Of a stretch of DNA of 61,570 nt, positions 8,442-16,554 are shown piece after piece. The notes below the pieces were generated by a model. The model was not told the origin of the DNA, did no database searches, and saw only the letters and a list, made by a program, of their open reading frames with translations. This stretch comes from CAZVRZ01 sp964629965. Its GTDB lineage: Bacteria; Chloroflexota; Anaerolineae; Anaerolineales; UBA4823. Each line of letters begins with the position of its first letter. Position 1 is the first letter of the stretch. Location of the stretch: positions 1 to 61,570 of the forward strand of contig CAZVRZ010000011.1 in assembly GCA_964629965.1 (NCBI GenBank). The letters are read 5' to 3'. A program made the position numbers and the translations under genes.

Positions 8442-9689
8442 CTGTTGTTCCCCGCTGGCAAATTGGATCATTCCCCAGCGGCCGCTGTATCGCCAGAGCG
8501 GTTCTTCAAGATCCAATTGCTCGGCCCGCCCGGCCGGTAGGCCAACGATCACATCCGATTTGGAGACTCTCAGCGCCAGCAGCGGCGCGGGGGTGTACGA
8601 CAGCGCCTGGGCAAAAGATGTGGTAACGGGCCAGTGGCGATCCCCCAGCAGGCGCCGGTAATTGGCATCGCCTTTGCTGATCAGGAGGGTGGCGGCCGAT
8701 AAAGTGCGGCGCAGTTCTGCAGGTGCTTCCCAAAATGCCAGGGGAGAAGTCCAGAAATAATCGTCTTGCAGCACCAGCCGTCCCTGTTCCAGGTGCGCTT
8801 GCAAATGTTCGGCTGCGGAGCGGCTGGGGGTGGATAGCGAGCGCATGAAATTCAAGGTCAGAAGCACATCCGCAATGGTGGCATCGGAAACGTAGGTGGG
8901 ATGGGGCTTGAGGTGGAAGATCACTTGCCTGACAATGCCGCACGCCAGCAGGCAGTTGGCTGTCAGCAGATCGTTGACCAGTTCAGCCCCGGCATTGTCC
9001 AGCAAGAAGTCCACCCGGGCCCCGCCGGCTGACTGCAGCAGGCACTCGGCTGCCAGGCGGCTATCGTCGCAGAGCAGATAGTGAGAGCGTTCTGGGTCTT
9101 GTTGACCGCGGTCGGGGCGTTCTTGCTCGTCAGCAGGCCACAGGCTGAGATCCGCCTGGTTGCCCCACAGGTCGAACTGGAATAATTCCGCCAATAAGTC
9201 GCAAGATATTGCGGCTCTATAGAGCCATCTCTCAGCTTGTCGGCAGGCGCGCCGGATGGCGTCATGATATAGGATCAGCCCTTGTTGTTTTTGGTAGGCA
9301 TTGGGGTCCAGGCCAAAGCCGGGGCCAGGCTGGAAATAACCGCTGGCGGCCAGCAGGCTGCGGAAGAAATAGGTCTCTGCCAGGAACCAGGGGATCTGCA
9401 GCCAGGACAGGCCGATGTAAGGGGCGAGGTAGCCATTCCAGGCGGCTTCGTCCGGCGCACCGGGATCATCGAGCAGGCGGATGCTTCCGTCAGGCAGATC
9501 CTTGAGCAAAGCTCGCCAGCGGGCAACTGACTGTGGATGAAAGCGGCGCTCGGAATCATTATAATTCTCAGCCAGGGTGCGCCGCCCAATTTCGGGCAGG
9601 CGGCGCACGAGGGTGTCATGGGCAAACGAACCGATCTCTGCTCCACGCAGCGGCTCTGGGATTGGGAGAGGGGGCAGGGCGCCTGGCAT
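8409..9689 (-). CDS. DUF89/ARMT1-like metal-dependent phosphatase
   Basis: A 426-residue protein resembling the DUF89 damage-control phosphatases (ARMT1 subgroup). Recognisable parts are an N-terminal helical region, LWGNQADLSLWPAD, FLLDNAGAELVNDLLTA with the metal-binding Asp/Asn, KPHPTYVSDA, and LLISKGDANYRRLLGD near the end. Known members dephosphorylate damaged or over-reactive phosphometabolites, and some act on sugar phosphates. It is convergent with, and overlaps by 33 bp, the radical-SAM gene of the chaperone operon. It follows the kinase gene on the same strand after a hairpin. The substrate cannot be read from the sequence. Confidence 0.8.
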   Translation of the reverse strand: MPGALPPLPIPEPLRGAEIGSFAHDTLVRRLPEIGRRTLAENYNDSERRFHPQSVARWRALLKDLPDGSIRLLDDPGAPDEAAWNGYLAPYIGLSWLQIPWFLAETYFFRSLLAASGYFQPGPGFGLDPNAYQKQQGLILYHDAIRRACRQAERWLYRAAISCDLLAELFQFDLWGNQADLSLWPADEQERPDRGQQDPERSHYLLCDDSRLAAECLLQSAGGARVDFLLDNAGAELVNDLLTANCLLACGIVRQVIFHLKPHPTYVSDATIADVLLTLNFMRSLSTPSRSAAEHLQAHLEQGRLVLQDDYFWTSPLAFWEAPAELRRTLSAATLLISKGDANYRRLLGDRHWPVTTSFAQALSYTPAPLLALRVSKSDVIVGLPAGRAEQLDLEEPLWRYSGRWGMIQFASGEQQLPTDGIDPAG

Positions 9690-9699
9690 CGATGCTTAG

Positions 9700-9721
9700 G
9701 CTTCACCCGAGCGGGTGAAGC
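9700..9721 (-). terminator. GC-rich hairpin after kinase gene
   Basis: Inverted repeat GCTTCACCCG / CGGGTGAAGC with almost no loop, directly after the kinase stop codon and ten bases before the phosphatase start. No T-run follows on either strand, so it may attenuate transcription or protect an mRNA end rather than act as a classical terminator. Confidence 0.5.
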
Positions 9722-9725
9722 TGCC

Positions 9726-12700
9726 TCAGGGATTGATGGGAATGAGAGGCAAAGGCGTCAGGATGATCTTGGGAATGATGCCCAGGGTGGGGAGGGGTTG
9801 GACTGAGCATTCTTCCGGCGCGTCGCCTGTGTAGGTGGGATTGGTGGTTGAGCCTGATGATTTGAAGATTTGTCCCTGCCAGGTATAACTATCCGTCCTG
9901 GTGTTGCACGGACAGCAATTCGGTTCGCCGAACAAATAGACCGAATACTGCACTTTGATCGTGTCACCGCTGACACTCCATTTGCCATGCGTCATCCCGT
10001 TCAACTGCATAACGGGGGCGACGGTAAACCCGGTCCAGCCGAAGACCTGCAAATCCAGGGTCGTTCCGCTGCCGCTGTAGCGCAGCGGCAAAATGAGCAG
10101 TTGGCGACAGCTTCCGAACTTGTAGAGACCGGCCTCCTGCACTAACAACTGCCTTTCCATCGGGTCGCCGACCTCGAACGCCCAGAAGGTAGCCCATTGG
10201 ATGCCATCCCAGTTATCGACGGAAATAGTGTACCCCTGGGCTCCGCCATCTTCTATTCGCAAACGCTGGTAGGTACCGTCGCAGTTCCAACTGATCCCAC
10301 CCGGGGGGATTGCCGGCGTGGGGGTAGGGGGCTGGCGGGGATCCGGATCCACCTGGTCGAAGAGTCCATCGCCGTCCGTATCCTGGTTGATGGGGCTGAT
10401 GCCCATTTCGACTTCTTGTCCATCCGTGAGGGTATCGCCATCCGAATCGAGCTTGATCGGCGATGTGCCGTATTGGTAGATTTCCATGCCGTCGTTCAAT
10501 CCGTCGCCATCTGTATCGGCGACTTGTGGGTTACTGCCCGCTTTGATCTCGTCGTTGTTGCTCAGGCCGTCGCCGTCATCATCTCCTTGCGCCTTGGCGG
10601 TAGCTGCCATGGATGTGGCGTCCATGTTCTTCTGTTGGTCGATCAAAGCCTGCTGGGTCTGAGTAGCCGCATTCGCCTGCCCCAGCGCTTGCTGGGTCTG
10701 GATGTCGGCTGTTTGCAGGGCCTGCTGGGTTTGCTGGTTGGCTAAATCGCGGGCTTTCTGGGTGTTCTGCACTGCCATTTGCGCTGCCACTTCTGTAGCG
10801 GCGCGATCCAGCGCGCTCTGGGTGGCCTTGCCCGTCGCAGTATACTGTGAGTATCCAACCCAACCCAGCGAAGCGGTCAGCAAGGCGCACAATAAGAAAG
10901 CGAGCAAGATCGCCCAGGCAGGGATCAGGCCGCGGCTGACCAGCTCTCCGGAATGCTGTTGGGTTTCACCGGCTGGAGAGGTCACCTGTGTTTTGAAGAC
11001 GCAGCTTTCATCCCTGCCAAACAACCGGCGGCGCTTGGGAACGGCGCTGAACTCGAACGAGGCGCTTTCTCCCGGAGGAACATCCAGGCGCGCCTGCTGG
11101 GGTTTGAAAATCAAATCATCGCCGCGATCGCTCCAACCGAGTTGATACGTTTCGCGGGCATTGCCCTGATTGCGCACGGTCAGGCGGGCGTTCCTGCCGC
11201 CGTAGATCCGCTCCGGGTGAAGCTCGCTCTTGAATTGGGAATAGGGCGTCACGACCAGGTTGATGGCAGTTTCCACGATCTCTGTAGGTGCGTTCTGGCT
11301 GTGGACGCGCACCGACAGCGCATGTCGCCCGGCGCGGCTTTCTGGCGAACGCGGCGCCTGTACCATCAAGGTTGCCTCCTGTTGTTGGCCCGGCATGAGC
11401 TGCAAGGGCGGTGGCAGGTTCTTGACCCAACTGTTTGGCACGCCCTGGGTCGAAACATGGAAATGATCGACCATGCTGCCCTGGTTCAGCAGCAAGATGC
11501 GCAGTGTAGCCGGTCGATCGACTTCTAGGGGAACTTGCATTGGTTCGATGTGCACTGCCACCCGTCCCCCGCCGGTGCTGGAACGCAGTTGGCTGCGTTC
11601 TAAACGGGAGCCATCGGAGCGCACTACGTAGGCGGCGCTGACGACTGGCGTCTGGCGCAAACCTTGCCCGGCGAAACCCTGCCCCGGAGCGACCATGCCA
11701 CTGCCTGGAGCGGCAGGGCGCACCAGGCTCAACCAGGTGTCGCCTACTCGCAGCGCAGCATCTGCCTGCCAGACCTCGGCTACGCCGGGGAGCAGCTTGT
11801 TGTTTCCCAGGTAAGTGCCATTGCGGCTGTTCAGATCGGTGACGCGGTAGCTGGCGCCATCAAATTCAATCCGCACGTGCTGGCGAGAAATCTTATTGTC
11901 TGCCAGCGGAATATCCGTGGTTTGGTCGCGCCCAATGATCATCCCGCCGGCTTTGAAAGCCACTAACCGGACGGTTGCATCGGGCGCCATCACCCGCAGG
12001 CTGTCTTGAAGCACAGCCGGGCCTGTTCCACCGGCCTGGTCGATCTCTCTCAGTATGGAAGGGCCGCGCGGCTCGACAATGCTTTTTTCATATTGGGTGA
12101 CCAGGCTGACTGCATTCCCGGCTATGGTAGAAGTTGCTGTGTCTTTGACCTTTGGTTGGATGGTCAGCAGTGCTTTGGCCAGTTCGGCCGCGTTGGGCGG
12201 GCGATCGTCGGGCGATTTTGCCATGCAGCGCAGGATGATCTTTTCGAGCATCACGGGCAGGTTGGGCTGGATCGAGCGCGGCGGAGGCGGCGGCTCTTTG
12301 GTGTGGCAGCGAATGGCTTCGGATAAGGTGCTGATTTTGAAAGGAAGCTGGCCCACGCATAGTTCGTACAACAATACGCCCAGGGAATACACATCGCTGC
12401 GGGCATCTACCTTCTCTCCCAGGGTCTGTTCCGGCGACATATAGGTGGGCGTGCCCATCGATGTGCCATCTGCCGTCAGTCCCTGGCCTCCTGCCAGGCG
12501 GGCCAGGCCAAGATCGGTGATCACCGGATGGAAAGACAGTTCTTCAGCCGGCTCGGGGTGCAGCATGATATTGGCGGGTTTGATATCGCGGTGCAGCACT
12601 CCCTGGCGGTGGGCATAGTCTAAAGCCAGCGCCACCTGTCTCAGCAGGCCAACCGCCTCGTCCAGGCGGATCCATTGGTTCTGCTGGCGCAGTTCCTTGA

Positions 12701-13004
12701 GCATCTCTTGCAAGTTGCTGCCGGGGATGAACTCCATGACGATGTACAGCAGATCTTTTTGCTGGCCAAAATCATATACTTGAACGATGCCGGTATGGCT
12801 CATGCGAGCAGCAGAACGAGCCTCTTGCAGAAAACGCTCGCGAAAATCCGACATACGGGCAAAATGGGGATGCATGACTTTGACGGCGACATCTCGCTGC
12901 AGGGTGATGTCGTGTCCCAGGTACACTGCTCCCATGCCGCCTTCTCCCAGCATACGGGTGATCTGATATCGCTCGATCGTTTGGCCGACCAACTGATTGC
13001 TCAT
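9726..13004 (-). CDS. Transmembrane Ser/Thr kinase with FHA and calcium-type repeats
   Basis: A 1092-residue protein. Residues 13-280 form a Hanks-type kinase: GEGGMGAVYLG, invariant Lys in VAVKVM, HRDIKPANIM, ITDLGLA (degenerate DFG) and the GTPTYMSPE activation segment. Residues 340-430 are an FHA domain (GRDQTTDIPLADNKISRQH, NSRNGTYLG), a phosphothreonine reader. Residues 480-680 look like two Ig/NEW3-like folds. One membrane segment (about 690-715, AWAILLAFLLCALL) precedes an Ala/Gln/Thr stalk, thrombospondin type-3-like repeats (DTDGDGL, DSDGDTL; about 805-890) and a C-terminal domain with several cysteines. By topology, the kinase, FHA and Ig-like parts are cytoplasmic and the rest is extracellular. 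AGGAGGT precedes the ATG. Confidence 0.9.
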   Translation of the reverse strand: MSNQLVGQTIERYQITRMLGEGGMGAVYLGHDITLQRDVAVKVMHPHFARMSDFRERFLQEARSAARMSHTGIVQVYDFGQQKDLLYIVMEFIPGSNLQEMLKELRQQNQWIRLDEAVGLLRQVALALDYAHRQGVLHRDIKPANIMLHPEPAEELSFHPVITDLGLARLAGGQGLTADGTSMGTPTYMSPEQTLGEKVDARSDVYSLGVLLYELCVGQLPFKISTLSEAIRCHTKEPPPPPRSIQPNLPVMLEKIILRCMAKSPDDRPPNAAELAKALLTIQPKVKDTATSTIAGNAVSLVTQYEKSIVEPRGPSILREIDQAGGTGPAVLQDSLRVMAPDATVRLVAFKAGGMIIGRDQTTDIPLADNKISRQHVRIEFDGASYRVTDLNSRNGTYLGNNKLLPGVAEVWQADAALRVGDTWLSLVRPAAPGSGMVAPGQGFAGQGLRQTPVVSAAYVVRSDGSRLERSQLRSSTGGGRVAVHIEPMQVPLEVDRPATLRILLLNQGSMVDHFHVSTQGVPNSWVKNLPPPLQLMPGQQQEATLMVQAPRSPESRAGRHALSVRVHSQNAPTEIVETAINLVVTPYSQFKSELHPERIYGGRNARLTVRNQGNARETYQLGWSDRGDDLIFKPQQARLDVPPGESASFEFSAVPKRRRLFGRDESCVFKTQVTSPAGETQQHSGELVSRGLIPAWAILLAFLLCALLTASLGWVGYSQYTATGKATQSALDRAATEVAAQMAVQNTQKARDLANQQTQQALQTADIQTQQALGQANAATQTQQALIDQQKNMDATSMAATAKAQGDDDGDGLSNNDEIKAGSNPQVADTDGDGLNDGMEIYQYGTSPIKLDSDGDTLTDGQEVEMGISPINQDTDGDGLFDQVDPDPRQPPTPTPAIPPGGISWNCDGTYQRLRIEDGGAQGYTISVDNWDGIQWATFWAFEVGDPMERQLLVQEAGLYKFGSCRQLLILPLRYSGSGTTLDLQVFGWTGFTVAPVMQLNGMTHGKWSVSGDTIKVQYSVYLFGEPNCCPCNTRTDSYTWQGQIFKSSGSTTNPTYTGDAPEECSVQPLPTLGIIPKIILTPLPLIPINP

Positions 13005-13112
13005 CGGTACCTCCTGCAGGGCGAGTACATCTGGATAACCTCTGCCACTGTGGCAGCCATAATTCTTAATACTATTATAGTCTCGAATATAGGCGGCGGC
13101 TTTCTTAGAATA

Positions 13113-14081
13113 TTATTTCAAGATCCACAGGCCGATATTGGTCATTTTGCAGTGGGTGCCAAAATCCTTGTTCGTGCCCGAAACCAGTGTCAGGTGCAGG
13201 TTGCCCGAAGTGATGCCAATATCCTGCCAGTGCATCACCTGTTCGCCGTCGATATAGTAGGTGATCCAATCATCCTCGACCACCAGGGTGATGTGAGCGC
13301 TGCGCTCGGTGACGTTTTCCCGATCCACCAGTTTCCTGTTCAGCAAGTTAAAGTAATTGCCTTTATAACGGATCAGGCTGGCATAGCCTTCGATGCTGTA
13401 GAAGATCATGTAGTGATCGCTGCCTTCTTTGCCTTCGCGAAAGACGATGCCGCAGCCGGAATCTTCAGCATATTTGTCGGCTGCTTCCCACCAGGTATCG
13501 GCGTCGATGACGAAGTTTTCTGGCTTGTAGCCGGTGGGAGTGTACGAATACCAGCCGCGCTGCGCCCAGCTTTTGTCGAAATCATCGATGGCGTGGAATT
13601 CTCCCTGGTTTTTCGAGATCACTCCGGTGTCATACAGGTTCTGCACCAGGTCGAACATGGGCTGGGCGGCGGCGGTGCGCTGCAAGACTGCTTCTTGGGT
13701 GGCCGTCTGGCGCACATAGATCTTTGCGGTGGCGGTGGCGTTGCGCGCCAGGGCCGTTTCGGTCACAAAGGCCTCGGCGGTGCCGGTCGCGCCGGCGACG
13801 GCAGTTTCGGTGGCGCGGGCGGCAGCGTCCAGCGTCGACTGGGCATCCAGGGTGGCCCGGGCTGCCTGGGTGGCTGCCAGGGCTGTTACCTGGGCTTCGG
13901 TCGCCTTGACCTGAGCAGCCTTGGCGGCAGCCGTGGCCGTGGCCGCTTCGTTGGCTGCCGCAGCCACCTGGGTGCCGGCTGCCGAGGTGGCTACTAGATC
14001 TTCTTTTCCACCTTCGCAGCCTGATAGAAGTGCCTGCAATAAGAAAATCATCACGAATAGAATTCTTAACCGGGTGGACAT
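13113..14081 (-). CDS. Secreted lipoprotein with Ala/Thr stalk and LamG-like domain
   Basis: The start is at 14081 because AGGAGGGAAGC stands just upstream and the protein then begins MSTRLRILFVMIFLLQALL-SGC, a lipoprotein signal (lipobox LSGC, Cys about residue 22). A low-complexity Ala/Thr helical stalk follows (residues 30-140, for example ATATAAAKAAQVKATEAQV). The C-terminal domain (about 155-322) has a beta-sandwich flavour like 3-keto-disaccharide hydrolase or LamG folds (GIVFREGKEGSDHYMIFYS, VVEDDWITYYIDGEQV). The stalk resembles the extracellular stalk of the adjacent kinase. It is probably a surface sensor or binding protein tied to that kinase, inferred from position. Confidence 0.75.
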   Translation of the reverse strand: MSTRLRILFVMIFLLQALLSGCEGGKEDLVATSAAGTQVAAAANEAATATAAAKAAQVKATEAQVTALAATQAARATLDAQSTLDAAARATETAVAGATGTAEAFVTETALARNATATAKIYVRQTATQEAVLQRTAAAQPMFDLVQNLYDTGVISKNQGEFHAIDDFDKSWAQRGWYSYTPTGYKPENFVIDADTWWEAADKYAEDSGCGIVFREGKEGSDHYMIFYSIEGYASLIRYKGNYFNLLNRKLVDRENVTERSAHITLVVEDDWITYYIDGEQVMHWQDIGITSGNLHLTLVSGTNKDFGTHCKMTNIGLWILK

Positions 14082-14161
14082 GCTTCCCTCCTGAGCGATG
14101 GGTGATGTAAACACATTGTTTTATTCTATACCCGAATTGAGGAATTAACCAAAAGGCAAAG

Positions 14162-14200
14162 GGGTGTTGTTAGCGGAATATAGTACCACCAACAACACCC
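14162..14200 (-). terminator. Hairpin downstream of response regulator
   Basis: Inverted repeat GGGTGTTGTT / AACAACACCC with a 19-nt loop, just beyond the response-regulator stop on the minus strand. A pyrimidine-rich stretch follows. It is a candidate terminator separating the two-component operon from the lipoprotein gene. Confidence 0.55.
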
Positions 14201-14225
14201 AGGCAAACTTCCGGAGGTTGGGGCT

Positions 14226-14888
14226 TTATGGAGCGCGCCGAGCTATTCCCTCTCGCCAGGCAAAGACGGCTGCCTGGGTTCGATCTGCCAGGTGTAGTTT
14301 ATTGAGAATGTTGGTCACGTGGCTTTTGACTGTCTTTTCACTGATCACCAAAGCCTCGGCAATTTCTCGGTTGCTCATACCATTGGCGATCAGCTTTAAC
14401 ACCTCATATTCGCGCTCGCTCAACTCCGTAAATGGGTTGAGATCGTCCTTGCGCCCGCCTTGCATTTCCTTGATCAGCCGGGCAGCTACCCGGGGATGCA
14501 GCACGGCCTCTCCAACACAAGCCTTGCGGATGGCTTCAGCCAGGTCGTCTGGGTCTACGTCTTTCAAGATGTAAGAGAGCGCTCCAGCGCGAATCGCGGG
14601 AAAGATGTGTTCATCGTTGTGGTGCGAGGTTAATACGATGACCTGGGTGCGCGGGCTGGCTTTCTTTACCTGGCGCGTGGTCTCGACGCCATCCATCCCC
14701 GGCATGACCAGATCCATCAAGGCTACATCTGGCGCATACTGCTTCACCAACTCTACGGCCTCTTGACCGGAGCCGGCCTCAGCTACTACCTGAATATCTG
14801 GCAGCGTGGCAAAGTAGGCCTTCAATCCAAGCCGCACCACGCTGTGATCGTCTACTAGGATGACGGTAATTGTATTTGGAGTGTTCAT
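14226..14888 (-). CDS. NarL/FixJ-family response regulator
   Basis: A 220-residue protein. The N-terminal receiver has the acidic DDHS pair, the phospho-acceptor Asp in VALMDLVMPGMDG (about residue 56), and a Thr and Lys later (VLTSHHND, YILKDV). The C-terminal LuxR-type helix-turn-helix reads LSEREYEVLKLIANGMSNREIAEAL (given as a motif from about residue 150) with KTVKSHVTNIL. It overlaps the kinase gene by 4 bp, so it is the cognate partner. It is likely to control the neighbouring exporter genes. Confidence 0.95.
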   Translation of the reverse strand: MNTPNTITVILVDDHSVVRLGLKAYFATLPDIQVVAEAGSGQEAVELVKQYAPDVALMDLVMPGMDGVETTRQVKKASPRTQVIVLTSHHNDEHIFPAIRAGALSYILKDVDPDDLAEAIRKACVGEAVLHPRVAARLIKEMQGGRKDDLNPFTELSEREYEVLKLIANGMSNREIAEALVISEKTVKSHVTNILNKLHLADRTQAAVFAWREGIARRAP

Positions 14889-16435
14889 TTTTCTGTTCCT
14901 GTGGATATGGCGGCTTTCGTGGTCGCCTGGGTATTCGCAGTCGGAATGATCGCTGAGATTTGGGTGCCTTTCCCTTTTTCACTGGTGATGCTGAGCACGC
15001 CGCTCATCTCGGCGACGCGCTGCTGCATACTGTCCAGGCCAAACCCTGTTTGCGTGAGCTGGTCCACCTCAAATCCGGTTCCATTGTCGCTGATTTTTAG
15101 TTCAACCTGGTCCAACGTATATTCCAACTGCAAGAAGGCTTTGCTGGCTCCGCTGTGGCGGGCTATGTTTGCCAGTGCTTCCTGTGCAACCCGGTAAAGC
15201 TGCTGCTCGATGTGCAGATCAAGGTTGCGCTCCCCAGAGACCGTCAGAGCGGCCTGGATACCGGCGTGCTGCGACCAGGTTTCCAGGTAAGCCCGCAGCG
15301 CCCCAGGCAACCCCTGATCTTCCAGGGCTGCCGGGCGCAACTCGGCAATGAGCATGCCCAATTCCTGCTGAGCGCTCTTGACCAGTTCTTCCGCCTCGGC
15401 CAGGTTGATCCCCGCTGCCTGTGCGTCGGATGCCAGCGTGTTACGGGCGGCGCGCAGCTGCATCTGGGCGGCAAAGATCTGCTGCTTGACCGCGTCGTGC
15501 AATTCGCGCGCCAGCCGGTTGCGTTCTTCCAGAGTTGCCAATTCCTGGCGGGTTTGCATCAAAACCTGGATCTGTTCTGCCATCCGCCGCAGTCGTATGC
15601 TCAAATAGCCGATCTCATCTTGCGAGCGATCCTGGGTTGTGTAATCAAAATCTCCTTCGCTCCATGCGTCCACAGCCGATACCAGTTTGCTCAAGCGCCG
15701 GGTCAGGCTGTGTGCCATGATAAAGCCAAATAGTGTTCCAAAAGGAGCCACGCCCATCAACAGCAGGATGGCGGTGATCAAAACACCGGTGATGAGCACT
15801 GGGAGGATGGAGACGATGAAGGCTGGGGGTGGTTCGATATTCAAGATAATGAATCCCACCAGCTTGATATCTTGGCTTCCCTCGTTTCGGATATGCACTG
15901 GAACGGTTACCCAATAACTGCCATCCTTGTCGCGAACGTAGATTTTCGAGGGAGAGAAATCCAGGCGCCGGGCAGCCTGGTAGGCCTCCTGGGCGCCGGC
16001 GATATCAGGAGGTTCATAGGCGCTTCCGATCAGGTGGTCGTTATTCTGCGATGTTTGCGCCAGGATGATCCCTTCAACCGAAAGGATATACATCGGGTGT
16101 CGTGGCGCAATGGCTGCCGTTGGACTGTCAGTAAAGTCGGTAGGTTCCACGCTGGCATAACCCGAGGCGTAAACATCATCCAACCAGGCTTGTAAGGTAA
16201 CCGTGTCTGGGGGCTCTTGCGCCAGGTATTCATCGATCTGCCAGGAAAGCGTGGAATACACATCGGAAATGTATTGTTGCTTGTCTGTATTGCTCACAGA
16301 CAGGAGCAGCACGAAAAATCCCAGCGCGATGATTTCCAATGCCAGCAAAGCCGCCACGGTGACCAGGGTGTAGGTGAAGGTGAGCTTGCCTCGCAGTCCG
16401 GTGAAAAGTCTGAAGAACCGTTTTAAGAGTCTCAT
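14885..16435 (-). CDS. Sensor histidine kinase, NarX/DesK type
   Basis: A 516-residue protein. The first membrane segment is at about 15-45, an extracytoplasmic sensor runs from about 45-205, and the second membrane segment is at about 210-240. A HAMP-like linker follows, then a HisKA_3 dimerisation region with ARELHDAVKQQIFAAQ (His about residue 313). The HATPase domain ends with SDNGTGFEV and GFGLDSMQQRVAEM. It phosphorylates the overlapping response regulator. It lies 119 bp downstream of the ABC permease gene on the same strand, which suggests an exporter plus two-component stress-response unit. The signal is unknown. Confidence 0.93.
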   Translation of the reverse strand: MRLLKRFFRLFTGLRGKLTFTYTLVTVAALLALEIIALGFFVLLLSVSNTDKQQYISDVYSTLSWQIDEYLAQEPPDTVTLQAWLDDVYASGYASVEPTDFTDSPTAAIAPRHPMYILSVEGIILAQTSQNNDHLIGSAYEPPDIAGAQEAYQAARRLDFSPSKIYVRDKDGSYWVTVPVHIRNEGSQDIKLVGFIILNIEPPPAFIVSILPVLITGVLITAILLLMGVAPFGTLFGFIMAHSLTRRLSKLVSAVDAWSEGDFDYTTQDRSQDEIGYLSIRLRRMAEQIQVLMQTRQELATLEERNRLARELHDAVKQQIFAAQMQLRAARNTLASDAQAAGINLAEAEELVKSAQQELGMLIAELRPAALEDQGLPGALRAYLETWSQHAGIQAALTVSGERNLDLHIEQQLYRVAQEALANIARHSGASKAFLQLEYTLDQVELKISDNGTGFEVDQLTQTGFGLDSMQQRVAEMSGVLSITSEKGKGTQISAIIPTANTQATTKAAISTGTEK

Positions 16436-16554
16436 ATTGCTGCTTGACCAATATAATCTTACTCTATTTTTGTGATTGGCTGAAATTAACTTTAAAGCAT
16501 CCTGGAATGATCGCGTTTGGAGCGATTTCCCCTATACAGTATCCAGGCGATTGA

